A stretch of DNA of 53,987 nucleotides, taken from a virus. The DNA is taken from IMG/VR virus record IMGVR_UViG_3300035015_000011, positions 1 through 53,987 of that record. One strand, written 5' to 3'. The notes below the pieces were generated by a model. That model did no database searches. It was not told where the DNA came from and was given only the letters and a program-made list of their open reading frames with translations. Made by a program: the position numbers and the translations under genes. Shown here in pieces: positions 40,166 to 47,759 of the stretch (the stretch's first letter is position 1; each line of letters starts with the position of its first letter).

Positions 40166-40943
40166 GAAGAATTCATTTTCGCACACTGTGACCAACAGCT
40201 TTACGGCGGAGGTTTCCGCTTCGGTCGGCGTGCCCTCGGATGCGCTGGCTGCGCCGGATAGCGACAGCCTTGTTACGGCGGGCCTGACCTTGTGGCCGCC
40301 GGGTGCGGCATGGGGTTCTCCGGACGGGCAGGCGGTGTCGCTGTCGTCGACCCTGGCCAAGTTCACGCGGGTGCTGCTCTCGCCTTTCGAATGGCTCTAT
40401 GCGCGGGCCTTCCGGCTGGCGCTGGAGGCCAATACGCAGACCGTATCGGAACTGCTGGCGGACTGGGAAGCGGAGCACGGGCTCCCGGAGAATTGCTTCA
40501 TCGGTGAGCAGTCGGCGAGCCAGCGGCTGACGGCGCTTCGCCGCAAGGTGATGGCGAGGCCGCTCGCCCATCCACAGGATTTCGTGCGGGTCGCGGCGGA
40601 CTTCGGTTTCGAGATCGAGATCGAAGAGCCGAACATCTTCGGATGCGGGTTTTCCGAGTGTGGTGGCTATCACGAGGCCGGGGCTGCGGCGGAAGAGGCC
40701 TTCATCACAGTGCGCGTCAGGGGCAGCGCCGAAAGCTTTTTCGAGGCTGGCATCTCCGAATGCGGCGCCGACCGGCTGTACGACGTCGTCGGGTCTTCCG
40801 ACGTGTTGTGCTTTCTGCGGCAGGAACTGCCGGGCTGGGTGGTGGCTGTCCCCGAAGCGTGGATCAACCTGGCTTACTGGGTCACCGAAGAACCGGCCTT
40901 CATGGTCGACGAATATGGCAACCGGCTGATGTTCCGGATCTGA
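40158..40943 (+). CDS. Baseplate protein of the DUF2313 / Mu gp48 family
   Basis: 261 residues. LWPPGAAWGSPDGQAVSLSS, then ELLADWEAEHGLPENCFIGE, RLTALRRKVMARPLAHPQDF and the repeated FGCGFSECGG / GISECGADRLYD hairpins match the DUF2313 (YmfQ-like) family. It is the standard partner after gp47. The first 40 residues are an extra Ser/Thr-rich N-terminus. Confidence 0.9.
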   Translation: MSRKNSFSHTVTNSFTAEVSASVGVPSDALAAPDSDSLVTAGLTLWPPGAAWGSPDGQAVSLSSTLAKFTRVLLSPFEWLYARAFRLALEANTQTVSELLADWEAEHGLPENCFIGEQSASQRLTALRRKVMARPLAHPQDFVRVAADFGFEIEIEEPNIFGCGFSECGGYHEAGAAAEEAFITVRVRGSAESFFEAGISECGADRLYDVVGSSDVLCFLRQELPGWVVAVPEAWINLAYWVTEEPAFMVDEYGNRLMFRI

Positions 40944-40961
40944 CAACCAAGCGAGGAAATC

Positions 40962-41855
40962 ATGAGCGACTATGTCCAGCCCTATGGCGAGGGAGACCCG
41001 AACGCGCCCTACAAGGACAGGAACAGCGCGGCCGGAGAGCCTGGATCGCGTGTTCCGGCGCTGGCGATCGAGATGCCGCAGCGGGAAATCAAGACGGTGC
41101 TCCTGGCCGCCGGTCTGGTGCCAGACCGCACAGACCCGACGCAGCTCAATGCGGCTATCGATGCGAAGATTGCTCTGGCGACGGCCGGCGGAGAGAACCC
41201 GCTGAACGATCTGCTCGATCTCCTGCGGGCGCGCCTGCTCTTCTATCCCGAGATCGTCACCAGCGACGGGGCGTTCAACCTTTCCGTGCCGTCCACTGGA
41301 ACCGTGCGCATCCCTGCCGGTATCGTGATCAAGCATCGCGGCGTGTTTCCGATCACCACCCTGCAGCAGGATTTTGTCACTGTTGCCAACAAGACCTATC
41401 ACCTGCGCTACAGGTTCACTGGCACGCCCGGCTGGTCGCTGGTGGATGTTTCCGACAGCTCATACAACCCGTCCGCCCTGGCCGAGACCGACGCCAGCTT
41501 CGATACTGGTTATGACGACATGATCAGCCACAAGGTCGTGACCAGTCCGTCCAACGTGGCGACGATCACGCCGCTGGTGAACCTCGACCGCCTCATGGAT
41601 CGCCGCGACGTGACACTTTCCTACGGTTCGACGCCTGCGAATGGAATGACGGCAGCATTCACGGCCTCCTTCAACTGGGCTCGTACTCCGAAGGTTCCGC
41701 TGATCACCTGGACTTACCGCAGCCAGGTTGCGCCCATCAGCGACAATGACGAGCAGTTCACCCGGACGGTGTCCCGCTACGCAATCGCCGGCACGGCGAT
41801 GCTCGATTTTGCCGATGTCGCAGGGACCAACCTGCAGGTTTCGGCCTGGGCTTAA
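40962..41855 (+). CDS. Tail fibre protein, baseplate-attached
   Basis: 297 residues. The N-terminal part IEMPQREIKTVLLAAGL and DPTQLNAAIDAKIALA is the usual attachment module of Mu-like fibres (a helix preceding the shaft). The rest is beta-rich with TVRIPAGIVIKHRGVF and TYHLRYRFTGTPGWSLVD. AGGAAAT lies upstream. Probably works with the next gene. Confidence 0.75.
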   Translation: MSDYVQPYGEGDPNAPYKDRNSAAGEPGSRVPALAIEMPQREIKTVLLAAGLVPDRTDPTQLNAAIDAKIALATAGGENPLNDLLDLLRARLLFYPEIVTSDGAFNLSVPSTGTVRIPAGIVIKHRGVFPITTLQQDFVTVANKTYHLRYRFTGTPGWSLVDVSDSSYNPSALAETDASFDTGYDDMISHKVVTSPSNVATITPLVNLDRLMDRRDVTLSYGSTPANGMTAAFTASFNWARTPKVPLITWTYRSQVAPISDNDEQFTRTVSRYAIAGTAMLDFADVAGTNLQVSAWA

Positions 41856-41867
41856 GGGGCGTATCCG

Positions 41868-42560
41868 ATGGAAGAAGAAAGACTTATCAGCGGCCTGGAC
41901 CCATTGCCTGGCGGTGCTGCCGAAGCAGGGGATCTCATACCGGCGTCGCGCGGTGGAGTGACGGGTCTCCTGTCGGTCGCAAGGGTACTTACGGCCGCCC
42001 AGAACATAGGGCTGACGATTCTCGGGGCGGCAAGCAAGTCCAGTCTCGTCGATGCAGACCTTATCGGAGTGTCCGACAGCGCCGATTCAAATGCGCTGAA
42101 AAAGACAACGCTGGCGCAACTGATCTCCAGCGTTTTCACCACGGCAAGGACCATCGCCAATGCTCAGTTCGCGGCGGCGACATTCAAGCTGTTCAATGCT
42201 GCAGGGACGCCAAGGGCACTCACATTCAATGTCAGCGCTCTTACCGCTGATCGCGTGCTCAATCTTCCGGATGGGAACGTGACGCTGCCAAGCGGAACGG
42301 TGATCACGTCCGCCGATGTGTTGCCGACCATCGCGGCGACAACTCCGGGGGCTGTCGGAACCTATGTTCAGGCACGGCAGAGCGTTACATCGACGGCTCG
42401 CGCGCTCGGTGCCCTGGTGGCGGGCAGCAACCTCGTCCCGACAAATGCGGACGGGTCCGGAACCGGCGCTGCTCTGACCGGGATGTGGTCGCTTGCCGGA
42501 ACGATCCCAAGTGCGACCGGCGCTGCTGCAAACACAGGCAACTGGCTGAGGGTGTCCTGA
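41868..42560 (+). CDS. Second tail fibre or receptor-binding protein
   Basis: 230 residues. SGLDPLPGGAAEAGDLIPAS and DADLIGVSDSADSNALKKTT, then LTADRVLNLPDGNVTLP, are typical fibre shaft motifs. The C-terminus TGMWSLAGTIPSATG may be the tip. It ends overlapping the next gene (TGATG). Confidence 0.7.
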   Translation: MEEERLISGLDPLPGGAAEAGDLIPASRGGVTGLLSVARVLTAAQNIGLTILGAASKSSLVDADLIGVSDSADSNALKKTTLAQLISSVFTTARTIANAQFAAATFKLFNAAGTPRALTFNVSALTADRVLNLPDGNVTLPSGTVITSADVLPTIAATTPGAVGTYVQARQSVTSTARALGALVAGSNLVPTNADGSGTGAALTGMWSLAGTIPSATGAAANTGNWLRVS

Positions 42561-43036
42561 TGGATTTTCGAAACGCAGTCTATTCATCTGCTGACGGCCA
42601 GCAGATCGACATGGAAATTGACCATCCGGTTTTCGGGTGGGCGCCATTCACGGCGCGGCCTGACGATCCGGAGCCGCTGGGCCGCGATCTCTATGCCGCA
42701 GCCCTGCTGGGTTATGTCGCTGACTATGTGGAACCCGAGATCGAGCTGGAGACCCCGGCGGAAATATCGGACCGGCAGTTCTTCCACGTTCTTGCCCTGG
42801 ACGGGCTTATCAGCGAAGCCGAAGCGCTGGCCGCAGTCAAGACGGGAGACGCCCCGGCTGCGTTTGATGTGTTCATTGCCTCCTTGCCGGAAGCGGAGCG
42901 CTTCGGAGCCAGGATGCTGTTGGAGGGGGCGACAATGTTCCGCCGCGACCATCCGCTGACGAACGCCTTTGGCTCAATGTACGGCCTGTCGTCTGAAGAG
43001 ATCGATGATCTCTGGCGGCGAGCTTCAGATCTTTAG
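42560..43036 (+). CDS. Fibre-associated protein with a GWxPF-DPEPxGRxLY module
   Basis: 158 residues. Residues about 26-45 read GWAPFTARPDDPEPLGRDLY, like the N-terminal part of tail-fibre assembly proteins. The rest is helical with an acidic character. It directly follows the fibre genes, so a chaperone role is likely. The same GWxPF to GRxLY module is found at the N-terminus of the HEPN protein at 50513. Confidence 0.6.
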   Translation: MDFRNAVYSSADGQQIDMEIDHPVFGWAPFTARPDDPEPLGRDLYAAALLGYVADYVEPEIELETPAEISDRQFFHVLALDGLISEAEALAAVKTGDAPAAFDVFIASLPEAERFGARMLLEGATMFRRDHPLTNAFGSMYGLSSEEIDDLWRRASDL

Positions 43037-43076
43037 GCTCCAAGTCCCCTCAAAATTGAACATCAAGGACATCGTC

Positions 43077-43652
43077 ATGATTGCGAACCGCGCAGCGTTC
43101 TTCTCTGCCGTGCGCTCGTCGCTGTTTGGCGGCAAGCTCTCGGCAAGTCAGGTTGCCGGGATGGACGCCATCCTGGATGAATGGACGGTGCAGGGGCTCA
43201 CCGACCATCGCTGGCTTGCGTACATGCTGGCGACAACCATGCATGAAACGGCCGGCACAATGCAGCCGATCACCGAATACGGCGGCCGGAAGTACTTCGA
43301 CAAGTATGACACGGGAAGGCTCGCGAAAGAGCTTGGCAACACGCCCGAGGCTGATGGCGACGGTTTCCTCTATCGCGGCCGGGGCTTCGTGCAGATCACC
43401 GGGCGTGCCAACTACCGGAAGTTCGGTATCGAGGCAAATCCGGAAAAGGCGCTCGAACTTCCTACTGCCGTAAAGATCCTCTTCGAGGGAATGAAGAGCG
43501 GCGTTTTCACTGGTCGCAAGCTGTCAGACTATTTCAGTGGCCCGAAGGCTGACTGGATCAACGCGCGCCGCATCATCAACGGGACTGATCGCGCAGCTCA
43601 AATTGCGGATCTCGCCCAGCGTTTCCTGAAGGCGATCGAGGTTGCCCGATGA
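43077..43652 (+). CDS. GH19 (chitinase class I-like) endolysin
   Basis: 191 residues. TTMHETAGTMQPITEYGG contains the catalytic Glu (about residue 57), followed by KYFDKYDTGRLAKELGN, DGFLYRGRGFVQITGRANY and FSGPKADWINARRIINGTD. This is the lysozyme-like GH19 fold used by phages to cut peptidoglycan. No signal peptide, so a holin is needed for export. Overlaps the holin candidate by ATGA. The start may lie slightly upstream. Confidence 0.92.
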   Translation: MIANRAAFFSAVRSSLFGGKLSASQVAGMDAILDEWTVQGLTDHRWLAYMLATTMHETAGTMQPITEYGGRKYFDKYDTGRLAKELGNTPEADGDGFLYRGRGFVQITGRANYRKFGIEANPEKALELPTAVKILFEGMKSGVFTGRKLSDYFSGPKADWINARRIINGTDRAAQIADLAQRFLKAIEVAR

Positions 43653-43966
43653 AGAAGGCAACCGGTGAGCCGGGCTGGACCTGGCGACGGGCGATCATCT
43701 TTCCGGTGGTGATATATGCCTGCTGGCAGCTGAGGCTTCTGATTGACGCCCCGGACACGAGGGTGAATGAGCGATTAGCCGATGGCTGGATGATCCTGAT
43801 TGCGGTTCTGGTGCTCGGCTATACGGGCTTTGCCACCGTGCAGGACGTCGCGGCGATCTGGCGGACGGGCACCGGGCTTCCCTATGCGCCGCAGAATCCG
43901 AACATTGGCAATAGCTTGAGCGCGCCCGGCATAACCGATGCGCCCGGGCCCCACCTGCAGCCGTAA
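43649..43966 (+). CDS. Holin-like two-pass membrane protein
   Basis: 105 residues with two hydrophobic segments (AIIFPVVIYACWQLRLLI, about 15-32, and WMILIAVLVLGYTGFATVQ, about 47-65) and a Pro-rich tail. It overlaps the endolysin stop, the expected place for a holin. No holin family was matched. Confidence 0.62.
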   Translation: MKKATGEPGWTWRRAIIFPVVIYACWQLRLLIDAPDTRVNERLADGWMILIAVLVLGYTGFATVQDVAAIWRTGTGLPYAPQNPNIGNSLSAPGITDAPGPHLQP

Positions 43967-44034
43967 GGTTTGCCCTGCCGCCTTCGCCGTTCACATGAAA
44001 AATCGAGTTACCAGACAGAGAACAGGAGACTGTG

Positions 44035-44592
44035 ATGACCGATGCTATTTCCACTGCGCTCACGGCGGCCGATGCCAGCGTTCTGCGCGGGGGCGGGCTC
44101 ATGGAGCAGGCTGAAGCGCATGGCCGCTACGTCGTCGAGTGCATCGGCGCTGACGGCGAGGTCAAGTGGCGTGAGGAGATCGAGAACCTCGTAACCACTG
44201 CCGGCAAGAACGACGCGCTTGACAAGTATCTTTCAGGCTCTGCCTATACCGCCGCCTGGTTTCTCGGTCTCGTCGACGGTGCCACGACGCCGACCTATGC
44301 GGCGGCAGACACCGCCGCCAGCCATGCAGGCTGGACGGAAAACACGGCCTATTCGAACGCGACCCGCCCGGCGCCGACCTTCAATGCGGCGGCGTCCGGC
44401 GCCAAGGCGACGACGGGGACGGCATTCAGCATCAACGCGAATGGGCAGACCATTGCCGGCGTGTTCCTGATTTCCAACTCCACCAAGGCTGGCACGACGG
44501 GCGTGCTCTATTCGGTCGGCGCATTTACCGGCGGCAACAAGGCTGTGGGTAGCGGCGACACGCTGAACGTCACCTGGACCGGCTCGCTGTAA
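44035..44592 (+). CDS. Virion-associated beta-structured protein
   Basis: 185 residues. The N-terminal EAHGRYVVECIGADGEVKWR and EEIENLVTTAGKNDALDKYL, then AWFLGLVDGATTPTYAAADT, and a Gly/Thr-rich C-terminus. Similar proteins occur near fibre and lysis genes of rhizobial prophages. Function unknown; probably a surface or appendage protein. Strong AGGAG site. Confidence 0.6.
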   Translation: MTDAISTALTAADASVLRGGGLMEQAEAHGRYVVECIGADGEVKWREEIENLVTTAGKNDALDKYLSGSAYTAAWFLGLVDGATTPTYAAADTAASHAGWTENTAYSNATRPAPTFNAAASGAKATTGTAFSINANGQTIAGVFLISNSTKAGTTGVLYSVGAFTGGNKAVGSGDTLNVTWTGSL

Positions 44593-44612
44593 TCGAGACG
44601 GCGGATTAACCG

Positions 44613-46244
44613 ATGGCGATCACGCGGGTAGGGCAGAACACAGGCACGACGACGGCGTCGCTTCCGACGCTGGCAATCGGTGACCTGATCGTCGTTGCCG
44701 CCTATCGCGACGGCAGCGCCACGGCACCGACCGTTCCCTCTGCCTTTTCCGGCGGCGTCATCACCACAGGTGGCTCCAACACCAATTCCATGGTGTTGGC
44801 GGCGCTCGAGGTGGCGACCGGATCCGAGACTGTGGGCACGTGGACCAATGCCACGAGCTTGATCGCGGTTGTTTACCGTGGGGTCGACCTGACGGCGCCC
44901 GGCGGCACCGTGCAGACCGGCGGGTCATCGAATGCGATGCAGTATGGCACCATTACGGTGCAGGATACGACCGGTGGCAACTGCCTGGTTGCCTTTGGTG
45001 GCAATCGTTCCAACAGCGTCACCATCGAGACGCCACCCTCCGGCTTCTCGCTTGTTACCACTGTTTCTGACTCGACGGACGAGATGGGCTGCTTCGAGCG
45101 ATTTGGCGTCGCAGCCGGGTCTGTTGCTCTCGGCGGCGTTACAGTTGCGGTCGTGGCTTCCGGCTATCGCACTGCCGTGGTCGAATTGCTGCCTTTGGCT
45201 GGCGGCGGCACGACCTACAATGAAGCCGCCAGTGAAGCAGGGGCTGCGGCCGAGAGTGCATCACAGACCCTGACGGCCAACGGTGCGATTGCCGAGGCCG
45301 CAGCAGCGGGGCATTCCCAGACGGCAGCGCTGACCGGCGTTGTGACAGCGAGCGAGGCTGCAAGTGCTTCGGATCTATTTGCCGGGGCGGTTTCGACATC
45401 GGTCGGGCTGAGCGAGGCTGCGAGCGCCGGCAACGTCCAGGTGAGCGGGCTTGCGCTTTCGGCCTCTGTTGCGGAGTCGGTGAGCGCCGCTGACACATCG
45501 GTGCCGAGCACGAGCCCGACAGGGACCGCAAGCGCAACGGCGAATGCTACCGAGACGAGCGCAGCCGCGGCGACGCTTGCTGCCAGTTCAACCGATGCGG
45601 CTGTGGCTGTCGACGTTTCGACGCGAACGGTCGTCCTCAGCACGAGCCTCAGCGAGGCGGGGACGGCGGGCGAGATAACTTCCAGCGCTCGCACGACGAC
45701 GGCGGTTTCTGCCGAGGTGGCCAGCGCCACGGATAGTACAAGTCGGGCAGTTGCGACCTCCGCCACAGGTTCCGATGGGGTGACGGCGACGGATGCCAGT
45801 CTCGCGAGCCGCAGCACGGTGTCTGTGCTTGCAGAGCCCGCTGCAGCGACAGACCAGGGGCAGGCGGCCAAGGCAAGTGCGACTGGCGGCAGCGAGGCGG
45901 CTGAAGCTGGTGGTGCCGGCAGTGCATCGCTGCAGGCAGCGGGCACCAGCATCGAGGCTGCCGACGCCAGTGATGCGGCGATGGCAACGCGAGTTGTCGA
46001 CGCCGCCATAGTCGAGGCTGCTTCGGCGCTGGACAGCGCGGTTGTGGCCAGTGCGGAGGCAAACGCCCTGCGCATCGTCGTGAGAGCGCCGGCGCCGCTG
46101 CACCAGGTGGTGCGCGCGCCGGAGCAACAGAAAATTCAAGCTCGTTCGTTTCTGCTGTGCTGTATCGCGCGGGCGGCAGATCCGCCGAGATACATGGCGC
46201 GAGCGAGCGGGCCGCTGCGCCTGGTGGCGCGTGACGCATTTTAG
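44613..46244 (+). CDS. Structural protein with about twelve 20-residue EAASA repeats
   Basis: 543 residues. Residues 1-195 form a beta-sandwich-like domain (VGQNTGTTTASLPTLAIGD, VAAYRDGSATAPT). Residues about 200-480 consist of repeats of about 20 residues starting with E-A-x-x-A-x-D and otherwise Ala/Ser/Thr/Val. The C-terminal 60 residues are basic (RIVVRAPAPLHQVVRAPEQ). No signal peptide. Its place between lysis genes suggests a virion appendage or an ejected or surface protein. The repeats are diverged, so this is old. Confidence 0.65.
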   Translation: MAITRVGQNTGTTTASLPTLAIGDLIVVAAYRDGSATAPTVPSAFSGGVITTGGSNTNSMVLAALEVATGSETVGTWTNATSLIAVVYRGVDLTAPGGTVQTGGSSNAMQYGTITVQDTTGGNCLVAFGGNRSNSVTIETPPSGFSLVTTVSDSTDEMGCFERFGVAAGSVALGGVTVAVVASGYRTAVVELLPLAGGGTTYNEAASEAGAAAESASQTLTANGAIAEAAAAGHSQTAALTGVVTASEAASASDLFAGAVSTSVGLSEAASAGNVQVSGLALSASVAESVSAADTSVPSTSPTGTASATANATETSAAAATLAASSTDAAVAVDVSTRTVVLSTSLSEAGTAGEITSSARTTTAVSAEVASATDSTSRAVATSATGSDGVTATDASLASRSTVSVLAEPAAATDQGQAAKASATGGSEAAEAGGAGSASLQAAGTSIEAADASDAAMATRVVDAAIVEAASALDSAVVASAEANALRIVVRAPAPLHQVVRAPEQQKIQARSFLLCCIARAADPPRYMARASGPLRLVARDAF

Positions 46245-46253
46245 GAGGCAGGC

Positions 46254-46577
46254 GTGGATCCCAAGGTCATAAACCGAGGCTATGGCTTCAAGCTGGGGTT
46301 CAGCCTGGAGAAGGCGGACGGCACGGCGCAGGTGGTGTCCGGAACGACGGCGACTTGGAAGATTGCCGCCAGCCAGGCTGGGCCCGTGCTGATCGAGCGT
46401 GCCGGCATCACCCCGTCGACCGTGTCAGGGAAGACAATCGCCGCGCTGGCGCTGACGGCGCTTGAAACGAAAGCGCTTGTTCCGGGGCAATATTACCACC
46501 AGCTGGCGGTGACGCTTTCCGGCGGTGAGCCGGAAATCCATTTCAAGGGCTGGCTGGCCGTCGAAGAGCGGCTGTGA
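46254..46577 (+). CDS. Small Ig-like beta protein
   Basis: 107 residues with a GTG start and GGAGGCAGG upstream. Beta-rich: GYGFKLGFSLEKADGTAQVV, TATWKIAASQAGPVLIERA, GQYYHQLAVTLSGGEPEIHF. This pattern resembles the N-terminal domain of baseplate upper proteins (BppU), a common attachment domain. Overlaps the Rz-like start by four bases. Confidence 0.62.
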   Translation: MDPKVINRGYGFKLGFSLEKADGTAQVVSGTTATWKIAASQAGPVLIERAGITPSTVSGKTIAALALTALETKALVPGQYYHQLAVTLSGGEPEIHFKGWLAVEERL

Positions 46578-46969
46578 TGAACCCGTTTTCCCAGATCATC
46601 ATGGCGGCCGTCTTTGCCGCCGGGATTGCCGCAGGTTCTGCGGGCTATTCGCTATACGACCGGCTCATCGACGACCCTGCCGTGCGGCGGGCTGGCGTGG
46701 CCCATGGTGTGCAGGCCGAGCGGCTGGCCTGGCAGGAGGCGCGCAACCGGGCGGAGGTTGAAAAGGCGCAACGACTGGCGGAAGCGCAGGCAAAGATTAC
46801 GGCTGCTGACCGGGCGCTGCAGGACCAGAGGGCGAATGAGCGACGGCGAGCTGACGCGATCCGCCGCGCATACGAGGAGCGGAAGACTGATGACAAGGCT
46901 GATCCCGTGCCTGGTTGCGATTGCAGCCAGTACGCTCTTCCTGACTGGGTGCGGAAGGAGCTTGAATGA
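46574..46969 (+). CDS. Rz-like inner-membrane spanin
   Basis: 131 residues. One N-terminal membrane segment (IIMAAVFAAGIAAGSAGYSL), then a long coiled coil rich in Ala, Arg, Glu and Gln, and a cysteine pair near the end (PGCDCSQ). This is the i-spanin layout: it fuses inner and outer membranes at the last step of lysis, together with the overlapping lipoprotein. Confidence 0.8.
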   Translation: MMNPFSQIIMAAVFAAGIAAGSAGYSLYDRLIDDPAVRRAGVAHGVQAERLAWQEARNRAEVEKAQRLAEAQAKITAADRALQDQRANERRRADAIRRAYEERKTDDKADPVPGCDCSQYALPDWVRKELE

Positions 46970-47180
46970 ATTCCGTGCAGTTCAAGCACTGGTGCCGGAT
47001 CAGAAGCCGGTTGTCCCGGCGGCTGTTCTGGCCAAGCCGGAAGGCAAGACGCAGATTCCAGAGCGCGCGCCACTGGTGACGCAATGGGAACTCTGGGCTG
47101 AAGACCGCGACAGGCTGGATGCCTGCGTGATGCTGTCGACGGCGCAGCGCATGACGATCGAAGCCCTGCAGGAGCGATAG
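46890..47180 (+). CDS. Rz1-like outer-membrane lipoprotein spanin
   Basis: 96 residues in the +1 frame relative to Rz, starting inside it (80 bases of overlap). Preceded by GAGGAG. A type II signal peptide with lipobox LTGC (FLTGCGRS) and a Pro-rich mature part (VPDQKPVVPAAVLAKPEGKT). Overlapping Rz/Rz1 architecture is diagnostic for two-component spanins. Confidence 0.85.
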   Translation: MTRLIPCLVAIAASTLFLTGCGRSLNEFRAVQALVPDQKPVVPAAVLAKPEGKTQIPERAPLVTQWELWAEDRDRLDACVMLSTAQRMTIEALQER

Positions 47181-47181
47181 T

Positions 47182-47535
47182 ATGGATGGCACTGACCTCA
47201 TCATGAGGCAACTCGAGATGATGAACGGACGTCTCGATACGATCGCAGCGGATGGTTCGAAACGCGGGCATGATCTCTGGGAAAAGCTGAACGAGCAGGG
47301 CCGGGACCTCGCCGTCCTCACGCATCGATTTGGTAGCCTGGAAGAAAGCGTCAACGGCCAGGCCGTGACGCTGAGCGAGTATCAGGATCTCAAGAGACGA
47401 GCCGAGGGCGCCGGATGGCTCGGGCAAAGGCTTCTGCGGTTCGGCTGGATCATTCTCGCGGCTGCAGGCTGGGTCTATGCCAGCTGGACAAGCATCGTCA
47501 GCATGCTCAAGTGGTTGATCGGGAAGGTTCCATGA
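47182..47535 (+). CDS. DUF1515-like protein with a C-terminal membrane segment
   Basis: 117 residues. An N-terminal coiled coil (MDGTDLIMRQLEMMNGRLD), a middle GSLEESVNGQAVTLSEYQDL and one C-terminal membrane span (GWIILAAAGWVYASW). Such proteins are common in rhizobial prophages beside the spanins and may act as holin or antiholin. Starts one base after the Rz1 stop. Confidence 0.65.
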   Translation: MDGTDLIMRQLEMMNGRLDTIAADGSKRGHDLWEKLNEQGRDLAVLTHRFGSLEESVNGQAVTLSEYQDLKRRAEGAGWLGQRLLRFGWIILAAAGWVYASWTSIVSMLKWLIGKVP

Positions 47536-47759
47536 ACAAGATCGCTCTCATTCTGGCAGTTGTCCCATCGATTGCGCTCGCAGATCTGCCGCCTGACATC
47601 GATGATCGTCCGGCAGAACCGCCGGCCCTGTCCCAGGTGGCGGTGCCCTGTCTTCGCGAGAAGGACGAGCGGGGCTATGTCGTGACATGGGAGATCCGCA
47701 ACACGGTGACGGGCGAAAGAAAGAGTGTGGGAAGTCAAGAAGTCAGGCAGATATGCTAA
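47532..47759 (+). CDS. Small secreted protein after the spanins
   Basis: 75 residues. Signal peptide MNKIALILAVVPSIALA, then a Pro/Asp-rich section and VVTWEIRNTVTGERKSVGSQ, with two cysteines (PCLREK and RQIC) that could pair. Overlaps the previous stop by four bases and the acyltransferase start by seven. Function unknown; periplasmic. Confidence 0.62.
   Translation: MNKIALILAVVPSIALADLPPDIDDRPAEPPALSQVAVPCLREKDERGYVVTWEIRNTVTGERKSVGSQEVRQIC

Noticed and set aside
46614-46889. Upstream in-frame extension of the Rz1 frame
   Set aside because: Arg-rich shadow of Rz; the ATG at 46890 has a ribosome site and begins a proper lipoprotein signal.
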